A stretch of 10,098 nt of DNA from an uncultured Rothia sp. (GTDB lineage Bacteria > Actinomycetota > Actinomycetes > Actinomycetales > Micrococcaceae): contig NZ_CALJRY010000049.1 in NCBI RefSeq assembly GCF_937976295.1, forward strand, positions 1 through 10,098. Reading direction: 5' to 3'. The notes beneath the pieces are model-generated. The model had not been told where the DNA came from. It saw nothing but the letters and a program-made list of their open reading frames with translations, and ran no database searches. Positions 1-8,000 of this stretch are shown here, piece after piece. The number at the start of each line of letters is the position of its first letter. The first letter of the stretch is position 1. A program made the translations under genes and the position numbers.

Positions 1-56
1 AGCGAAACACCACGCAACCGCGGGTAGGGCGGGGCGGCGTTCGCACATATCCCCCT

Positions 57-84
57 ATAGTACCCGGGCGCAGGCGGTGAACAG
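57..84 (-). promoter_or_regulatory. Weak candidate promoter pointing left (possible ftsY promoter)
   Basis: Read on the minus strand, TACTAT at 62-57 resembles a -10 box and is followed by AGGGGG. About 16 bp upstream is CTGTTC, only a poor match to a -35 box. Actinobacterial housekeeping promoters often have weak -35 boxes, so this is possible but not demonstrated. It would drive the gene beyond the left edge. Confidence 0.2.
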
Positions 85-96
85 TACCCTGGGGTG

Positions 97-121
97 CACA
101 TGACCATTCCTAGGACATGTG
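97..121. repeat. Short inverted repeat CACATG-13 nt-CATGTG
   Basis: Six-base arms at 97-102 and 116-121 are perfect inverted complements around a 13-base spacer, which itself contains the palindrome CCTAGG (109-114). It lies upstream of the weak minus-strand promoter candidate, so it could be an operator. Arms this short can arise by chance. Confidence 0.2.
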
Positions 122-252
122 ACGTTCGCCGGGTGGGTGCGCGCACGGGTATGGGGTGGCTCGTCTGGCAAGGTTTAGAGGATGGGCAAGCGAGGCTAGG
201 CAGGGGCGCGCGGGTTGAGGGGTGTGCGGTAGGGTTAGGCAAGCGCGGCGAG

Positions 253-3200
253 CTACAGCAACTCGCGCAGCTCCTCCATCTGCTGAGAAAGCACCGTCGA
301 CACACCACCGCGCATCGACACCCCGTACAGGGTCTCCGCAATCTGCATCGTGCGCTTCTGATGCGTAATCACAATCAGCTGCGAACGCTCCCCCAGCTCA
401 CCAATCACCTGCAGCAGGCGCGACAGGTTACGGTCATCCAGCGCCGCCTCAACCTCGTCCAGGGCGTAGAACGGCGAAGGGCGAGACATATAAATCGCAA
501 TCAACAGCGCCAGCGAAGCGAGCGAACGCTCACCGCCGGACAGCAGCGACAGGCGCTTAACCTTCTTACCCGCCGGGCGCGCGTGAATCTCCACACCCGA
601 ATTCAACGGATCGGACGGGTCGTCCAGCTCCAGGTGGCCCTCGCCTCCCGGGAAGAGAGTTTCAAAGATGCGGCGGTAGTGGGTGTTAATGTCCTCCATC
701 GCGGCGGTGAAAACCTCCGCAATGTGGCTGCTGACCTCGTCCATGACCGTGTTCAGGTCGCGGCGGGTCGCCTTCAAATCCTCAATCTGCTGGTTCAGGT
801 AGGCGTGGCGTTCAGAAAGCGCCTCGTACTCCTCCAGCGCCAGCGGGTTAATGGCGCCGAGCGCCTCCAGTTCGGCGCGGGTTGCCTTGAGGCGAGTGCG
901 GACGCTCTCGGTGGAGGCTTCGGTAGTCTCCGCCGCCGCTTCGGTGGCGGGATTTTCGGAGGCGGGATTTTCGGTGGCGGAATTTTCGGCAGTCTCCGCT
1001 GCGGGCACGTCAACCGGTAGCTGCTCGGAGTACTCCTCCTGCAGCTGCTCCAGGGTCAAACCGGTCACCAGGCGGGTACGCTCAGCCAGCGCCTGCACAC
1101 GCTCCTGCACGCGCGCCGCCTCCGTCTGGGTGCGCGCCAGCAGGGTCAGCGCCGCCGCGTGCGCCGCCTGCAGATCCTGCACCTCATCGTTCGTGCTGGT
1201 CGAACCCTCCTGGGCGTTCTTCAGAGCGGTACTCAGTGCGTGCAGCTGCTGCTCACGCTCGCTCACCTGCTCGGCAAGCACCTCACCCAAACGCTGGGCG
1301 CGGCGCTCAATCTTCGCCGCGGGAGCCTGCTCCCCCGTGCCCGCCAGGTAGGAATCCTCGCGGGTGCGCGCCGACTCGTAGGCGACACGCGCCTGCGCCA
1401 CGGATTCCTCCGCGGCGGCAAGGCGCTCGTTCAGGCGGGCACGCTCAGCCTGAATATTCTGCGCGGATGCTTCCAGGGACTCCGCCTGGGCGCGGGCGCG
1501 GGCATGCTCGGCGCTCGCCACGCCCGCCGCCTTCGCTGTCTCGCGTTCTGTCTCAACCGCCGCTTCTGCCGCGGTCTGAGCCTGCTGAACGGCCTGCTCG
1601 GCCTCGTCCAGTTCGGCGCGGGTGCGGGTCACAACCTGGGATGCGGCGCGGTATGCGGCGGCAAGTTCCAGGGGACTGGCGCCCTCAGCCGGGTAGAGCA
1701 AGCTGTAGCGGGTGTGCTCGGTGCCTGCGGGGTCAAAAATACGCCAGATAGTGCGCTGACCTGCGCTTTCATTCCCGGTGAGCAGGTGCAGGGCTTGCTC
1801 TGCGGAGGCGGCATCCGGCGCGAACAGCACACCCGCCAGGCGCTCACTCAGCGCCGCGGTGACGCGCGCCAGGGCATGCTCGTCGATGCCGGCGAGCGCG
1901 GCGGCGTCCTCGCTGAGCGGTTCAATGATCTCGGTTGCGGGGCGGATACCCAGTTCGCGCAGTTCGGCGGCGCAGGATTCGGGCAGGGTGGTTTCAGGCA
2001 GGGCGGTTTCGCCGTCATTATTACCGGCAATATCACCGCGCAGCTGCGACACCTCGGCGCCCTCAACCGGCACGCTCAACGCCGCGGTCGCCAGCGAGGT
2101 CAGCGCCGCAGACGCCGCGCGGGCATACTCGGGGTCAATCTGCACGGCATCCAGCACGCGCAGCAAGCTCGCGCCTTCGCTCGAAGAATCCATGAGCTCG
2201 CCGGTCTCAGGGTCGAACACCGCCTCGGCGGGTTCAGCGCCGAGCTCGGCGGGCGCCTCCCCCAGGCTCTGCACCTCCCCCAGACTCTGGCCCAGCGCCT
2301 CACGCAGGGTTGCGGCACGCTCAGCCGCCGCCGCGTAGGCGCGGGTCGCCTCCACCGCAGCGGCGCGGGCGGCATCCAGCTGAGCCTGCGCGCGGGCACG
2401 AGACTGCGCAGCCTCACCCGAGGCGCGCTCAGTCTGCGCCACCTCGGAAGCCGCCTTCTCAACATTCTTCAGCGCCGCATCGTAGCGTTCCTCAAAGCTA
2501 GCGTAGCTTTCCACCGCGCGCTCTGCCTCTTCGCGGCGCTCCTCAAGCAGTTCCAGGGCGCGTTCGTATCCGGCGCGGGCGGCGGCGGTCGCCTCGGTCA
2601 GTTCCACGCGGTAGGTGCGCACGCGCTCGGCGGCGATGGACTGCACGGTGCGCACGCGCGCGGCGGACTCGCGCAGGGTCGACACGGCCTTCTGGCAGGC
2701 GGTGACCTCGGCGTTCAGGCGGTTCTGCTCCTGCTGATGCTTCGCGGATGCGGCACGCGCCGCCTCCAGCTGTTCTTTCAGGGTTTCGGCGCGGCGGGCA
2801 CCTTCCGCTTCGGAGGCGAGAGCCTGCGCCTGCTCAGCCTGCAGAACACCGAGCTGACGAGCCAAAAGTACTGCCTCCAGCTGGCGGATGCGCGCCTGCA
2901 GCTGGCGTGCGGTCGCGGCGGATTCAGCCTGCTCACTCAGCGGCTGCAGCTGCGAATCTAGTTCGGCAACCAGGTCGCTCAGGCGGGTCACATTCGATGC
3001 CACAGACTCCAGCTTGCGGCTGGTCTTCTCCTGGCGGCGGCGGTACTTGACCACGCCTGCCGCCTGCTCAATCATGTCGCGGCGCTGCTGGGCGGTGGCG
3101 TGCAGGACCGCATCCAGCTGGCCCTGGCCGACGAGCACATGCATCTGCTGACCCAGGCCCGCCTCCGAGAGCAGGTCCTGAATATCGGCAAGGCGCGCCG

Positions 3201-3576
3201 GGGAACCGTTAATCTCGTACTCGCTGCCGCCGGAGCGGAACATGGTGCGCGAAATCTGCACCCGATTAGCGGGAATGCTGAGGGTGCCATCAGAATTATC
3301 GAAAATCAGGGTGACTTTGGCGCGGCCCAGGGGCGCACGCTGGGCGCCGTCGCCCGAACCAGCCTCGCCGGAGCCCGCAAAGATCACATCCTTCATGCTG
3401 CCGCCGCGCAGACTCTTAGCGCCTTGCTCGCCCATCACCCAGGCGAGCGCATCCAGCACATTGGACTTGCCGGAGCCGTTGGGTCCGACCACCGCGTTAA
3501 TGCCGGGGGTGAACTCAAAAGTGGTGGCGGAGGCGAAAGACTTGAACCCGCGCAGGGTCAGCGACATCAGGTGCAC
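253..3576 (-). CDS. smc: Chromosome segregation protein SMC (condensin ATPase)
   Basis: Smc is the ABC-type ATPase core of the bacterial condensin. It dimerises through a hinge and works with ScpA/ScpB to extrude DNA loops and separate sister chromosomes. The product is 1107 residues, somewhat short for the family (about 1150-1200). Visible parts: N-terminal head with Walker A GPNGSGKS (31-38); Q-loop region VGQGQLD (149-155); coiled coil about 180-440; hinge about 471-630; returning coil about 645-950; ABC signature LSGGE (1012-1016); Walker B FYALDE with D1040/E1041; D-loop ALDD (1045-1048); switch His H1072. The start is GTG at 3574-3576, giving the family-typical MHLxSLTLRGFKSF, preceded by an AGAAAGG-like Shine-Dalgarno. 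Oddities: the hinge lacks the usual glycine-rich end, and an Ala/Glu/Thr/Asn-rich tract (855-890) with 5-residue repeats interrupts the second coil. Identification is secure; the altered hinge is my reading without an alignment. Confidence 0.97.
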   Translation of the reverse strand: MHLMSLTLRGFKSFASATTFEFTPGINAVVGPNGSGKSNVLDALAWVMGEQGAKSLRGGSMKDVIFAGSGEAGSGDGAQRAPLGRAKVTLIFDNSDGTLSIPANRVQISRTMFRSGGSEYEINGSPARLADIQDLLSEAGLGQQMHVLVGQGQLDAVLHATAQQRRDMIEQAAGVVKYRRRQEKTSRKLESVASNVTRLSDLVAELDSQLQPLSEQAESAATARQLQARIRQLEAVLLARQLGVLQAEQAQALASEAEGARRAETLKEQLEAARAASAKHQQEQNRLNAEVTACQKAVSTLRESAARVRTVQSIAAERVRTYRVELTEATAAARAGYERALELLEERREEAERAVESYASFEERYDAALKNVEKAASEVAQTERASGEAAQSRARAQAQLDAARAAAVEATRAYAAAAERAATLREALGQSLGEVQSLGEAPAELGAEPAEAVFDPETGELMDSSSEGASLLRVLDAVQIDPEYARAASAALTSLATAALSVPVEGAEVSQLRGDIAGNNDGETALPETTLPESCAAELRELGIRPATEIIEPLSEDAAALAGIDEHALARVTAALSERLAGVLFAPDAASAEQALHLLTGNESAGQRTIWRIFDPAGTEHTRYSLLYPAEGASPLELAAAYRAASQVVTRTRAELDEAEQAVQQAQTAAEAAVETERETAKAAGVASAEHARARAQAESLEASAQNIQAERARLNERLAAAEESVAQARVAYESARTREDSYLAGTGEQAPAAKIERRAQRLGEVLAEQVSEREQQLHALSTALKNAQEGSTSTNDEVQDLQAAHAAALTLLARTQTEAARVQERVQALAERTRLVTGLTLEQLQEEYSEQLPVDVPAAETAENSATENPASENPATEAAAETTEASTESVRTRLKATRAELEALGAINPLALEEYEALSERHAYLNQQIEDLKATRRDLNTVMDEVSSHIAEVFTAAMEDINTHYRRIFETLFPGGEGHLELDDPSDPLNSGVEIHARPAGKKVKRLSLLSGGERSLASLALLIAIYMSRPSPFYALDEVEAALDDRNLSRLLQVIGELGERSQLIVITHQKRTMQIAETLYGVSMRGGVSTVLSQQMEELRELL
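946..990. repeat. Three tandem 15-bp repeats inside smc
   Basis: Three adjacent 15-base units (946-960, 961-975, 976-990) share the core GGCGG(G/A)ATTTTCGG. Read on the smc strand they encode AENSA/TENPA/SENPA (residues 863-877), an acidic, probably flexible insert in the second coiled-coil arm. The unit is a multiple of three, so copy-number change would keep the frame. Confidence 0.85.
1982..2011. repeat. Two tandem 15-bp repeats in the smc hinge region
   Basis: Units 1982-1996 and 1997-2011 share GGCAGGG(T/C)GGTTTC and differ at two positions. On the smc strand they encode the duplicated ETALP/ETTLP run (about residues 523-532), within a loop-like stretch of the hinge domain. The duplication is in frame. 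Confidence 0.8.
2256..2291. repeat. Two tandem 18-bp repeats just before the smc hinge
   Basis: Imperfect units 2256-2273 and 2274-2291 share CCTCCCCCAG(G/A)CTCTG. They encode QSLGEV/QSLGEA (residues 430-441) where the first coiled coil runs into the hinge. The duplication is in frame and the linker after it is rich in Ala, Glu and Pro. Confidence 0.75.
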
Positions 3577-3644
3577 AAGGGGCCTTTCTGCAAGAGAACT
3601 GGTGTGTGCCGGGCACGTTCTGCGGTGCGTGGCGGCATCCCTCT

Positions 3645-3650
3645 AGTGTA
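3645..3650 (-). promoter_or_regulatory. Candidate -10 element for smc
   Basis: On the minus strand TACACT (3650-3645) is followed by AGAGGG and lies about 70 bp before the smc GTG start. It matches four of six bases of TATAAT. No good -35 box is seen in the very GC-rich sequence upstream, so this is a weak prediction. Confidence 0.25.
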
Positions 3651-3735
3651 CGCGGTGCGGCGGGCGGGCGGCGGTAGCGTGCGAGGGGCGAAGGTGACTC
3701 AAAGTTCCTCATTGTGCATCATCTTACGCGCGGGG

Positions 3736-3750
3736 TGAACGGCGCGTTCA
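3736..3750. repeat. Inverted repeat TGAACG-GCG-CGTTCA (possible operator)
   Basis: Six-base perfect arms (3736-3741 and 3745-3750) flank a 3-base spacer, giving a 15-bp near-palindrome of the size bound by many dimeric repressors. It sits in the middle of the divergent smc/oleA control region. No regulator gene is in the window, so the role is speculative. Confidence 0.3.
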
Positions 3751-3816
3751 TATTGGGTCTACGGATACGGGTTCGCCCGGTCGGTGCGGTAGATTGGAAT
3801 GAGCATCACGAATTCT

Positions 3817-3847
3817 GCGGGGCCGCTGTTCGCATCCCCGCGTTTTT
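3817..3847 (+). terminator. Terminator-like hairpin upstream of oleA
   Basis: GCGGGG (3817-3822) can pair with CCCCGC (3836-3841) around a 13-base loop, followed at once by GTTTTT (3842-3847) on the plus strand. This is the form of a small intrinsic terminator, although the stem is only 6 bp and the loop is large. It lies about 40 bp before the oleA start. It would block plus-strand transcription entering from upstream, or act as an attenuator if the oleA promoter lies further left. Confidence 0.4.
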
Positions 3848-3848
3848 C

Positions 3849-3854
3849 TATGTA
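3849..3854 (+). promoter_or_regulatory. Candidate -10 element for the oleA operon
   Basis: TATGTA (3849-3854) resembles a -10 box and would place the transcript start near 3861, about 27 bases before the TTG start of oleA. The sequence 17 bp upstream (CTGTTC, 3826-3831) is a poor -35 match. If real, transcription starts just after the hairpin at 3817-3847 and the hairpin would insulate the operon. Confidence 0.25.
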
Positions 3855-3887
3855 TCCCACTGACTTCTATTTTCAAGGTCCACACCA

Positions 3888-4943
3888 TTGTTGAATGCAT
3901 CCGCCGATAAAATTGGCATGAACTCTGACATTCGCCACGCTAACGCAGCTCTGCTGTCCATCACCCACGAGCTGCCTCCGGAGGTCGTCACGAGCGACTA
4001 CTTCGATGAGCAGCTGGCCCAAACCTATAAGCGTCTGCGCATGCCCAAGGGCCTGCTGGAGCGCCTTGCCGGTATTAGTACTCGCCGCGGCTGGGCTGAG
4101 GGTCAGACCTTCGAGGACGGCGTGGTTGCCGCAGCCGAGAAGGCTATTGCGGAGGCGGGCATTGACCGTTCCCAGATTGGCCTGCTGATTAACGCTTCGG
4201 TGACTCGCGATAACTTTGAGCCCGCCGTTTCGGTGGGCGTGCATGACCGCCTGGAACTACCGCGTCACGCCCTGAACTTCGATATTACGAACGCCTGCCT
4301 GGGCTTCGTAAACGCGATGACTGTCGCCTCCACCATGATTGATGCGGGCGCTATCGACTACGCCCTGATTGTGGCTGGCGAGGATCCTTCCCCGTGGCAC
4401 CGTACCGCGGTGCGCATCCTGAACAACCCCGATTCGACCCGCGAGGATGTGCTGGCGCAGTTCGCGACCCTGACCCTCGGTTCGGGTGCGGCGGCGGCTG
4501 TGATTGGTCGCGCTGACCGCCACCCGGAGGGCCACCGCATCATCGGTTCGGTGTCCCGCGCGGGCACCGAGCACCGTAACCTGTGCATCGGTGGCGAGGC
4601 TGATCAGGGCATGAACACTGACGCCGAGGGCCTGCTCAAGCACGGCCTGGAGCTGGTAGCGCAGGCCTGGGAGCAGGCGCATCAGGACGGCTGGGAGTGG
4701 AACGACATGACCTCCTACGTGACCCATCAGATTTCGAACGCCCACACGAACGCCATTATTGAGGCGGTCGGTATTGAGCGTGAGCGCATCCCCATGACTT
4801 TCCCGAAGTGGGGCAATGTGGCTGCGGCGGCTCTGCCGATGACTCTCGCCGAGTGCGCGCCGACCTACACGAAGGGCGACCGTATTTTGTGCATGGGTGT
4901 GGGTTCTGGTCTGAACACTGCCCTGCTTGAGATTCAGTGGTAA
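3888..4943 (+). CDS. oleA: OleA, thiolase-fold acyl-CoA condensing enzyme for olefin synthesis
   Basis: OleA joins two long-chain fatty acyl-CoAs head to head in a non-decarboxylative Claisen condensation, giving a 2-alkyl-3-keto acid. The fold is that of FabH/KAS III. Visible residues (TTG numbering): nucleophilic Cys C137 in NACLGF, His H280 in YVTHQIS, Asn N310 in WGNVAAAALP, and E111 in TRDNFEP. The E111-to-C137 spacing of 26 equals Glu117-to-Cys143 of the Xanthomonas OleA as I recall it; this Glu marks OleA against FabH. The start is uncertain: TTG at 3888 has AAGG nine bases upstream, while ATG at 3918 has no clear ribosome site but begins the family-like sequence MNSDIRHANAALLS. Length is 351 or 341 residues, normal for OleA. 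It is the first gene of the ole operon, 85 bp before oleBC and divergent from smc. Confidence in family is high because oleBC and oleD follow. Confidence 0.93.
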   Translation: MLNASADKIGMNSDIRHANAALLSITHELPPEVVTSDYFDEQLAQTYKRLRMPKGLLERLAGISTRRGWAEGQTFEDGVVAAAEKAIAEAGIDRSQIGLLINASVTRDNFEPAVSVGVHDRLELPRHALNFDITNACLGFVNAMTVASTMIDAGAIDYALIVAGEDPSPWHRTAVRILNNPDSTREDVLAQFATLTLGSGAAAAVIGRADRHPEGHRIIGSVSRAGTEHRNLCIGGEADQGMNTDAEGLLKHGLELVAQAWEQAHQDGWEWNDMTSYVTHQISNAHTNAIIEAVGIERERIPMTFPKWGNVAAAALPMTLAECAPTYTKGDRILCMGVGSGLNTALLEIQW

Positions 4944-4946
4944 CCC

Positions 4947-4979
4947 GTTAGCCGGCAGCCCTTAGCCGGCCACCCTAAC
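4947..4979 (+). other. Hairpin in the oleA-oleBC gap
   Basis: GCCGGC (4951-4956) can pair with GCCGGC (4965-4970) around the loop AGCCCTTA. The flanking GTTA (4947-4950) and TAAC (4976-4979) could extend the stem across a bulge. TTAGCCGGC also occurs as a direct repeat (4948-4956 and 4962-4970). No T-run follows, so it is not a standard terminator. It could protect or process the mRNA and set the OleA:OleBC ratio. Confidence 0.35.
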
Positions 4980-5028
4980 CTTTGTGCGGTAGACATTCAC
5001 CGATTCGATCCGGAAGGATTCCCCCAGC

Positions 5029-8000
5029 ATGCGCCATTTGAACTTCCCTAAGGCTCAGCCTCCCTATAACCCGGAGGAATGGGCGGGCGTGAACCCGCGC
5101 TACTCCCACTTTCTGGAGGTGCCCACCTCCGCCCCCATTGAGCTGCGGGCGCAGCAGGCTGGCGCGCGCCGCTGGCACTACCTGGATAACCTTCCGGTGC
5201 TGGTCGAGCAGGGTTTGGAGCCGATTGGCACGATTCTGTGCGTGCACGGTAACCCGACCTGGTCGTACCTGTGGCGTACCGTGCTGGATGCGGGCGTGAA
5301 TGAGCGCGCCCCGTGGCGTGTGGTGGCGGTCGATCAGATTGATATGGGTTATTCGGAGCGTACCCACCTGGATTTGGAGGGCGAGCGCCGCACCCTGACC
5401 GACCGTATTGCTGACCTGGGTGATTTCACGAAGGCGCTCGGTCTGGATGAGACCGATAAGCCGGTCGTGACCCTCGCCCACGACTGGGGTGGCCTGGTGT
5501 CCTTTGGTTGGGCGCTGGAGCATCGTGAGATTCTTTCGGGCGTGATGCTGACGAACACCGCGGTCTACCATGACGGCATTGAGAATATCCCTGCCGCCCT
5601 GCGCTTGGCGCTGGGTGTGCACGAGTGGGGTACTCACGATTCGACCGCGTTTATTGATGTGACCCTGGGTTTGGCTCAGAATGAGGGCCGCCTGCCCGCA
5701 CCGGGTTCTGCCGGTGCCGGGGCGCTTGATGGTGCCCTGCCGCAGCCGAAGGGTAAGCAGCCCAAGCGCCTGTACCCGAGCCCGCTGAACGAGGCGATTT
5801 ACCGCACCTACCGCGCCCCCTACGCTCATCCGGCGTGGCGTGAGGGTGTGCGTAATTTTGTGGGCGATATTCCGACCGGCACCGATATTCCCTCTTACGC
5901 CCCGATGCAGCGTATTGCCGAGCAGATCCGTGATCTGGATGTGCCCGCGTTCTTCCAGTGGGGTACGAAGGATCCGGTGTTCCAGCGCCGCTACCTGTTC
6001 GACCTGATGGAGCGCATGCCGCAGGCGAAGGTGCACCGCTACGAGAAGGCCTCGCACCTGGTCATTGAGGATTACGATATTGCTACCCCCATGATTTCGT
6101 GGCTTGCGCAGACCTTTGGCACGTTGGAGGATGGTGTGCTGGTTCCGGCGCGTAATGCGGAGGCGGAGCATCGTGCCGCCCGCGCCCGCCGCCACGGTCT
6201 TAGTAGCGGCGAGGGCGCCGCCGCTGGTGTTACGACTGAGGGCACTGAGGGCGCTGTTCCCGAGGCGTTCCGCCCCATGCTCGCGGCCCTCACCGAACGC
6301 GCCGACGACACCTCCACCGCCGTGGTGGACATGGATCCCAAGGGGGACGGCACCTCCGTGTCTGTGACCCTGACCTGGGCTGAGCTGAACCAGCAGGTCA
6401 ACGCCGCCGCAACCCGCCTGCACGCCCTGGGTGTGCGCCCGGGCGACCGCGTGAACCTGATGGTGCCTCCGGGTGCCCGCCTGACCACCCTGATTTACGC
6501 CTGCCTGAAGCTGGGCGCTGTCATTGTGGTGGCTGATACCGGTCTGGGTCTGCCGGGTCTGACTCGCGCGTTGAAGGGCGCTAACCCGAGCTTCCTGGTG
6601 GGTATTCCCGCCGCGCTCAGTGCCGCCCGTACCCTGCTGTGGCCGGGCGTGCGTATTTCTGTGGAGCCGCTGGGTTCGGTGCAGGAGAAGCTGCTGGGTG
6701 TTGCCGGTTCGGTGTTTACCGCGCCCGCCGCTGACGGTACTCCGGGTGCGCCGGTGCCCACCCCGACCGTGGTGGAGTTCCCCTCCCCCGTGCCGGATGC
6801 TGATGCGGCGGTGCTGTACACCTCCGGTTCGACCGGCCCGGCTAAGGGTGTGGTGTACACGCAGCGTCAGCTGGCGGGTATGCGTGATGCCATTGCGAAT
6901 ACGTACGGTTTTGCGCCCGGTAGCGGTCTGGTGGCTGGTTTCGCGCCGTTTGCGCTGTTGGGCCCGGCGCTGGGTGCTACCAGCGTGACCCCGACGATGG
7001 ATGTGACCCGCCCGAAGACTCTGACGGCTTCTGCCCTTGCCTCGGCTGCGGCGGCTATTGATGCGTCGGTCGTGTTTGCGTCCCCCGCCGCCCTGGTGAA
7101 TGTTGTGGCAACCGCCGATGAGCTGAGCGGTGAGCAGCGTGCGGCGTTGGCTAAGGTTCAGACGGTGCTGAGTGCTGGCGCGCCGATTCCTGTGCCCCTG
7201 CTGGAGGCGCTCTCCGCTCTGGTGCCGAACGCCTCCCTGCACACCCCGTACGGCATGACCGAGGGTCTGCCGGTGACCGATGTGTCGTTTGAGATGATTC
7301 GCCAGGCGATTGCTGAGGGCACCCCGAATGCTGCCGGTGAGGTGCTCGACCCGTTCGCTCGTGATGGCGTGTGCGTTGGTTTCGCGGTCTACGGTGCGGC
7401 GGTGGCTATTGCGCCGCTGCTGCAGGACGGTTCGGTGGCGGATGAGCTGACCCATGAGCCGGGTGTGACCGGTGAGATTCTGGTGTCGGCGCCGCATGTG
7501 AAGGACCGCTACGATACCCTGTGGGTGACCGAGGAGCAGTCCATTAGCACTCCGGGTTGGCATCATACCGGTGATGTCGGACACCTGGACACTTCGGGTC
7601 GTCTGTGGGTTGAGGGTCGCCTCGCGCACGTACTGCTGACTTCGCAGGGTGTGCTGACCCCGGTTGCGGCGGAGCAGTCCGCCGAGTCGCTTTCGGAGGT
7701 ACGCCGCGCCGCCCTGGTCGCGGTGGGTCCTGCGGGTACTGCCGCCCCGGTGCTGGTCATTGAGGCTTCCGCGAATACCACCGCGTTGGAGGCGCGCCAG
7801 TCGGCGTCTGGTCTCAAGCGTGCCCTGCTCGACCGCGTGCCCGGCGCTCACCGCTTCCCCATTGCGGAGGGTGTGGCTCCCTTCGAGCTCTCGCAGCTGG
7901 TGCGTCAGAAGGTCGCCGAGGATACCGGCGTGGAGCTTGCCGCGGTGCTGGTGGTGCACGAGCATCCGACCGATATTCGCCACAATTCGAAGATTGACCG

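Larger units (their letters stand above)
1..252. other. Non-coding spacer downstream of smc (expected smc-ftsY gap)
   Basis: No convincing gene is seen here. The open frame that starts at 94 on the plus strand lies in exact antisense codon register to smc and has no recognisable protein features. In Actinobacteria the gene after smc is usually ftsY, so this spacer probably separates smc from an ftsY gene beyond the left edge; that is inference. No strong hairpin followed by a T-run is visible right after the smc stop, so readthrough is possible. Two small structures occur: an inverted repeat at 97-121 and a weak promoter-like element at 57-62 on the minus strand. Confidence 0.6.
3577..3887. 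other. Divergent intergenic region between smc and oleA
   Basis: This 311-bp stretch holds the control region for both divergent units and no convincing gene; the open frames crossing it have no recognisable features. From the smc side it contains an SD-like AGAAAGG on the minus strand, a possible smc -10 box at 3645-3650, a 15-bp inverted repeat at 3736-3750, a terminator-like hairpin at 3817-3847 and a possible oleA -10 at 3849-3854. If smc was once transcribed with mutM, as is usual in relatives, it now probably needs its own promoter here. Confidence 0.6.

Noticed and set aside
94..2961. Long plus-strand open frames (94-1020 and 1159-2961) opposite smc
   Set aside because: They share the smc codon register in antisense, have biased low-complexity translations and no domain motifs. 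The first ends where smc uses a CTA Leu codon, showing that the openness is a by-product of codon use.
3888..4943. Calling this gene FabH (KAS III of fatty acid synthesis)
   Set aside because: The Glu 26 residues before the active-site Cys (TRDNFEP) and the downstream oleBC and oleD genes fit OleA. The gene is not next to other fatty acid synthesis genes.
5029..5130. oleBC as two separate genes or a frameshifted pair
   Set aside because: The reading frame is continuous from OleB through the linker to OleC with no stop or internal ribosome site that would suggest a separate oleC start, and fused OleBC proteins are known in Actinobacteria.
5029..6120. Calling the N-terminal half of the fusion a haloalkane dehalogenase
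   Set aside because: The HDWGG nucleophile motif is shared with dehalogenases, but OleB proteins have the same motif, and the fusion to OleC plus the operon context points to beta-lactone decarboxylation.
4975..7983. A 1002-codon open frame on the minus strand, almost exactly opposite oleBC
   Set aside because: It is in exact antisense codon register to oleBC. Its lack of stops only means that oleBC avoids TTA, CTA and TCA codons, as expected in a high-GC genome. The translation is rich in Arg, His, Gln and Gly with no recognisable motif, while the plus strand has clear catalytic motifs throughout.
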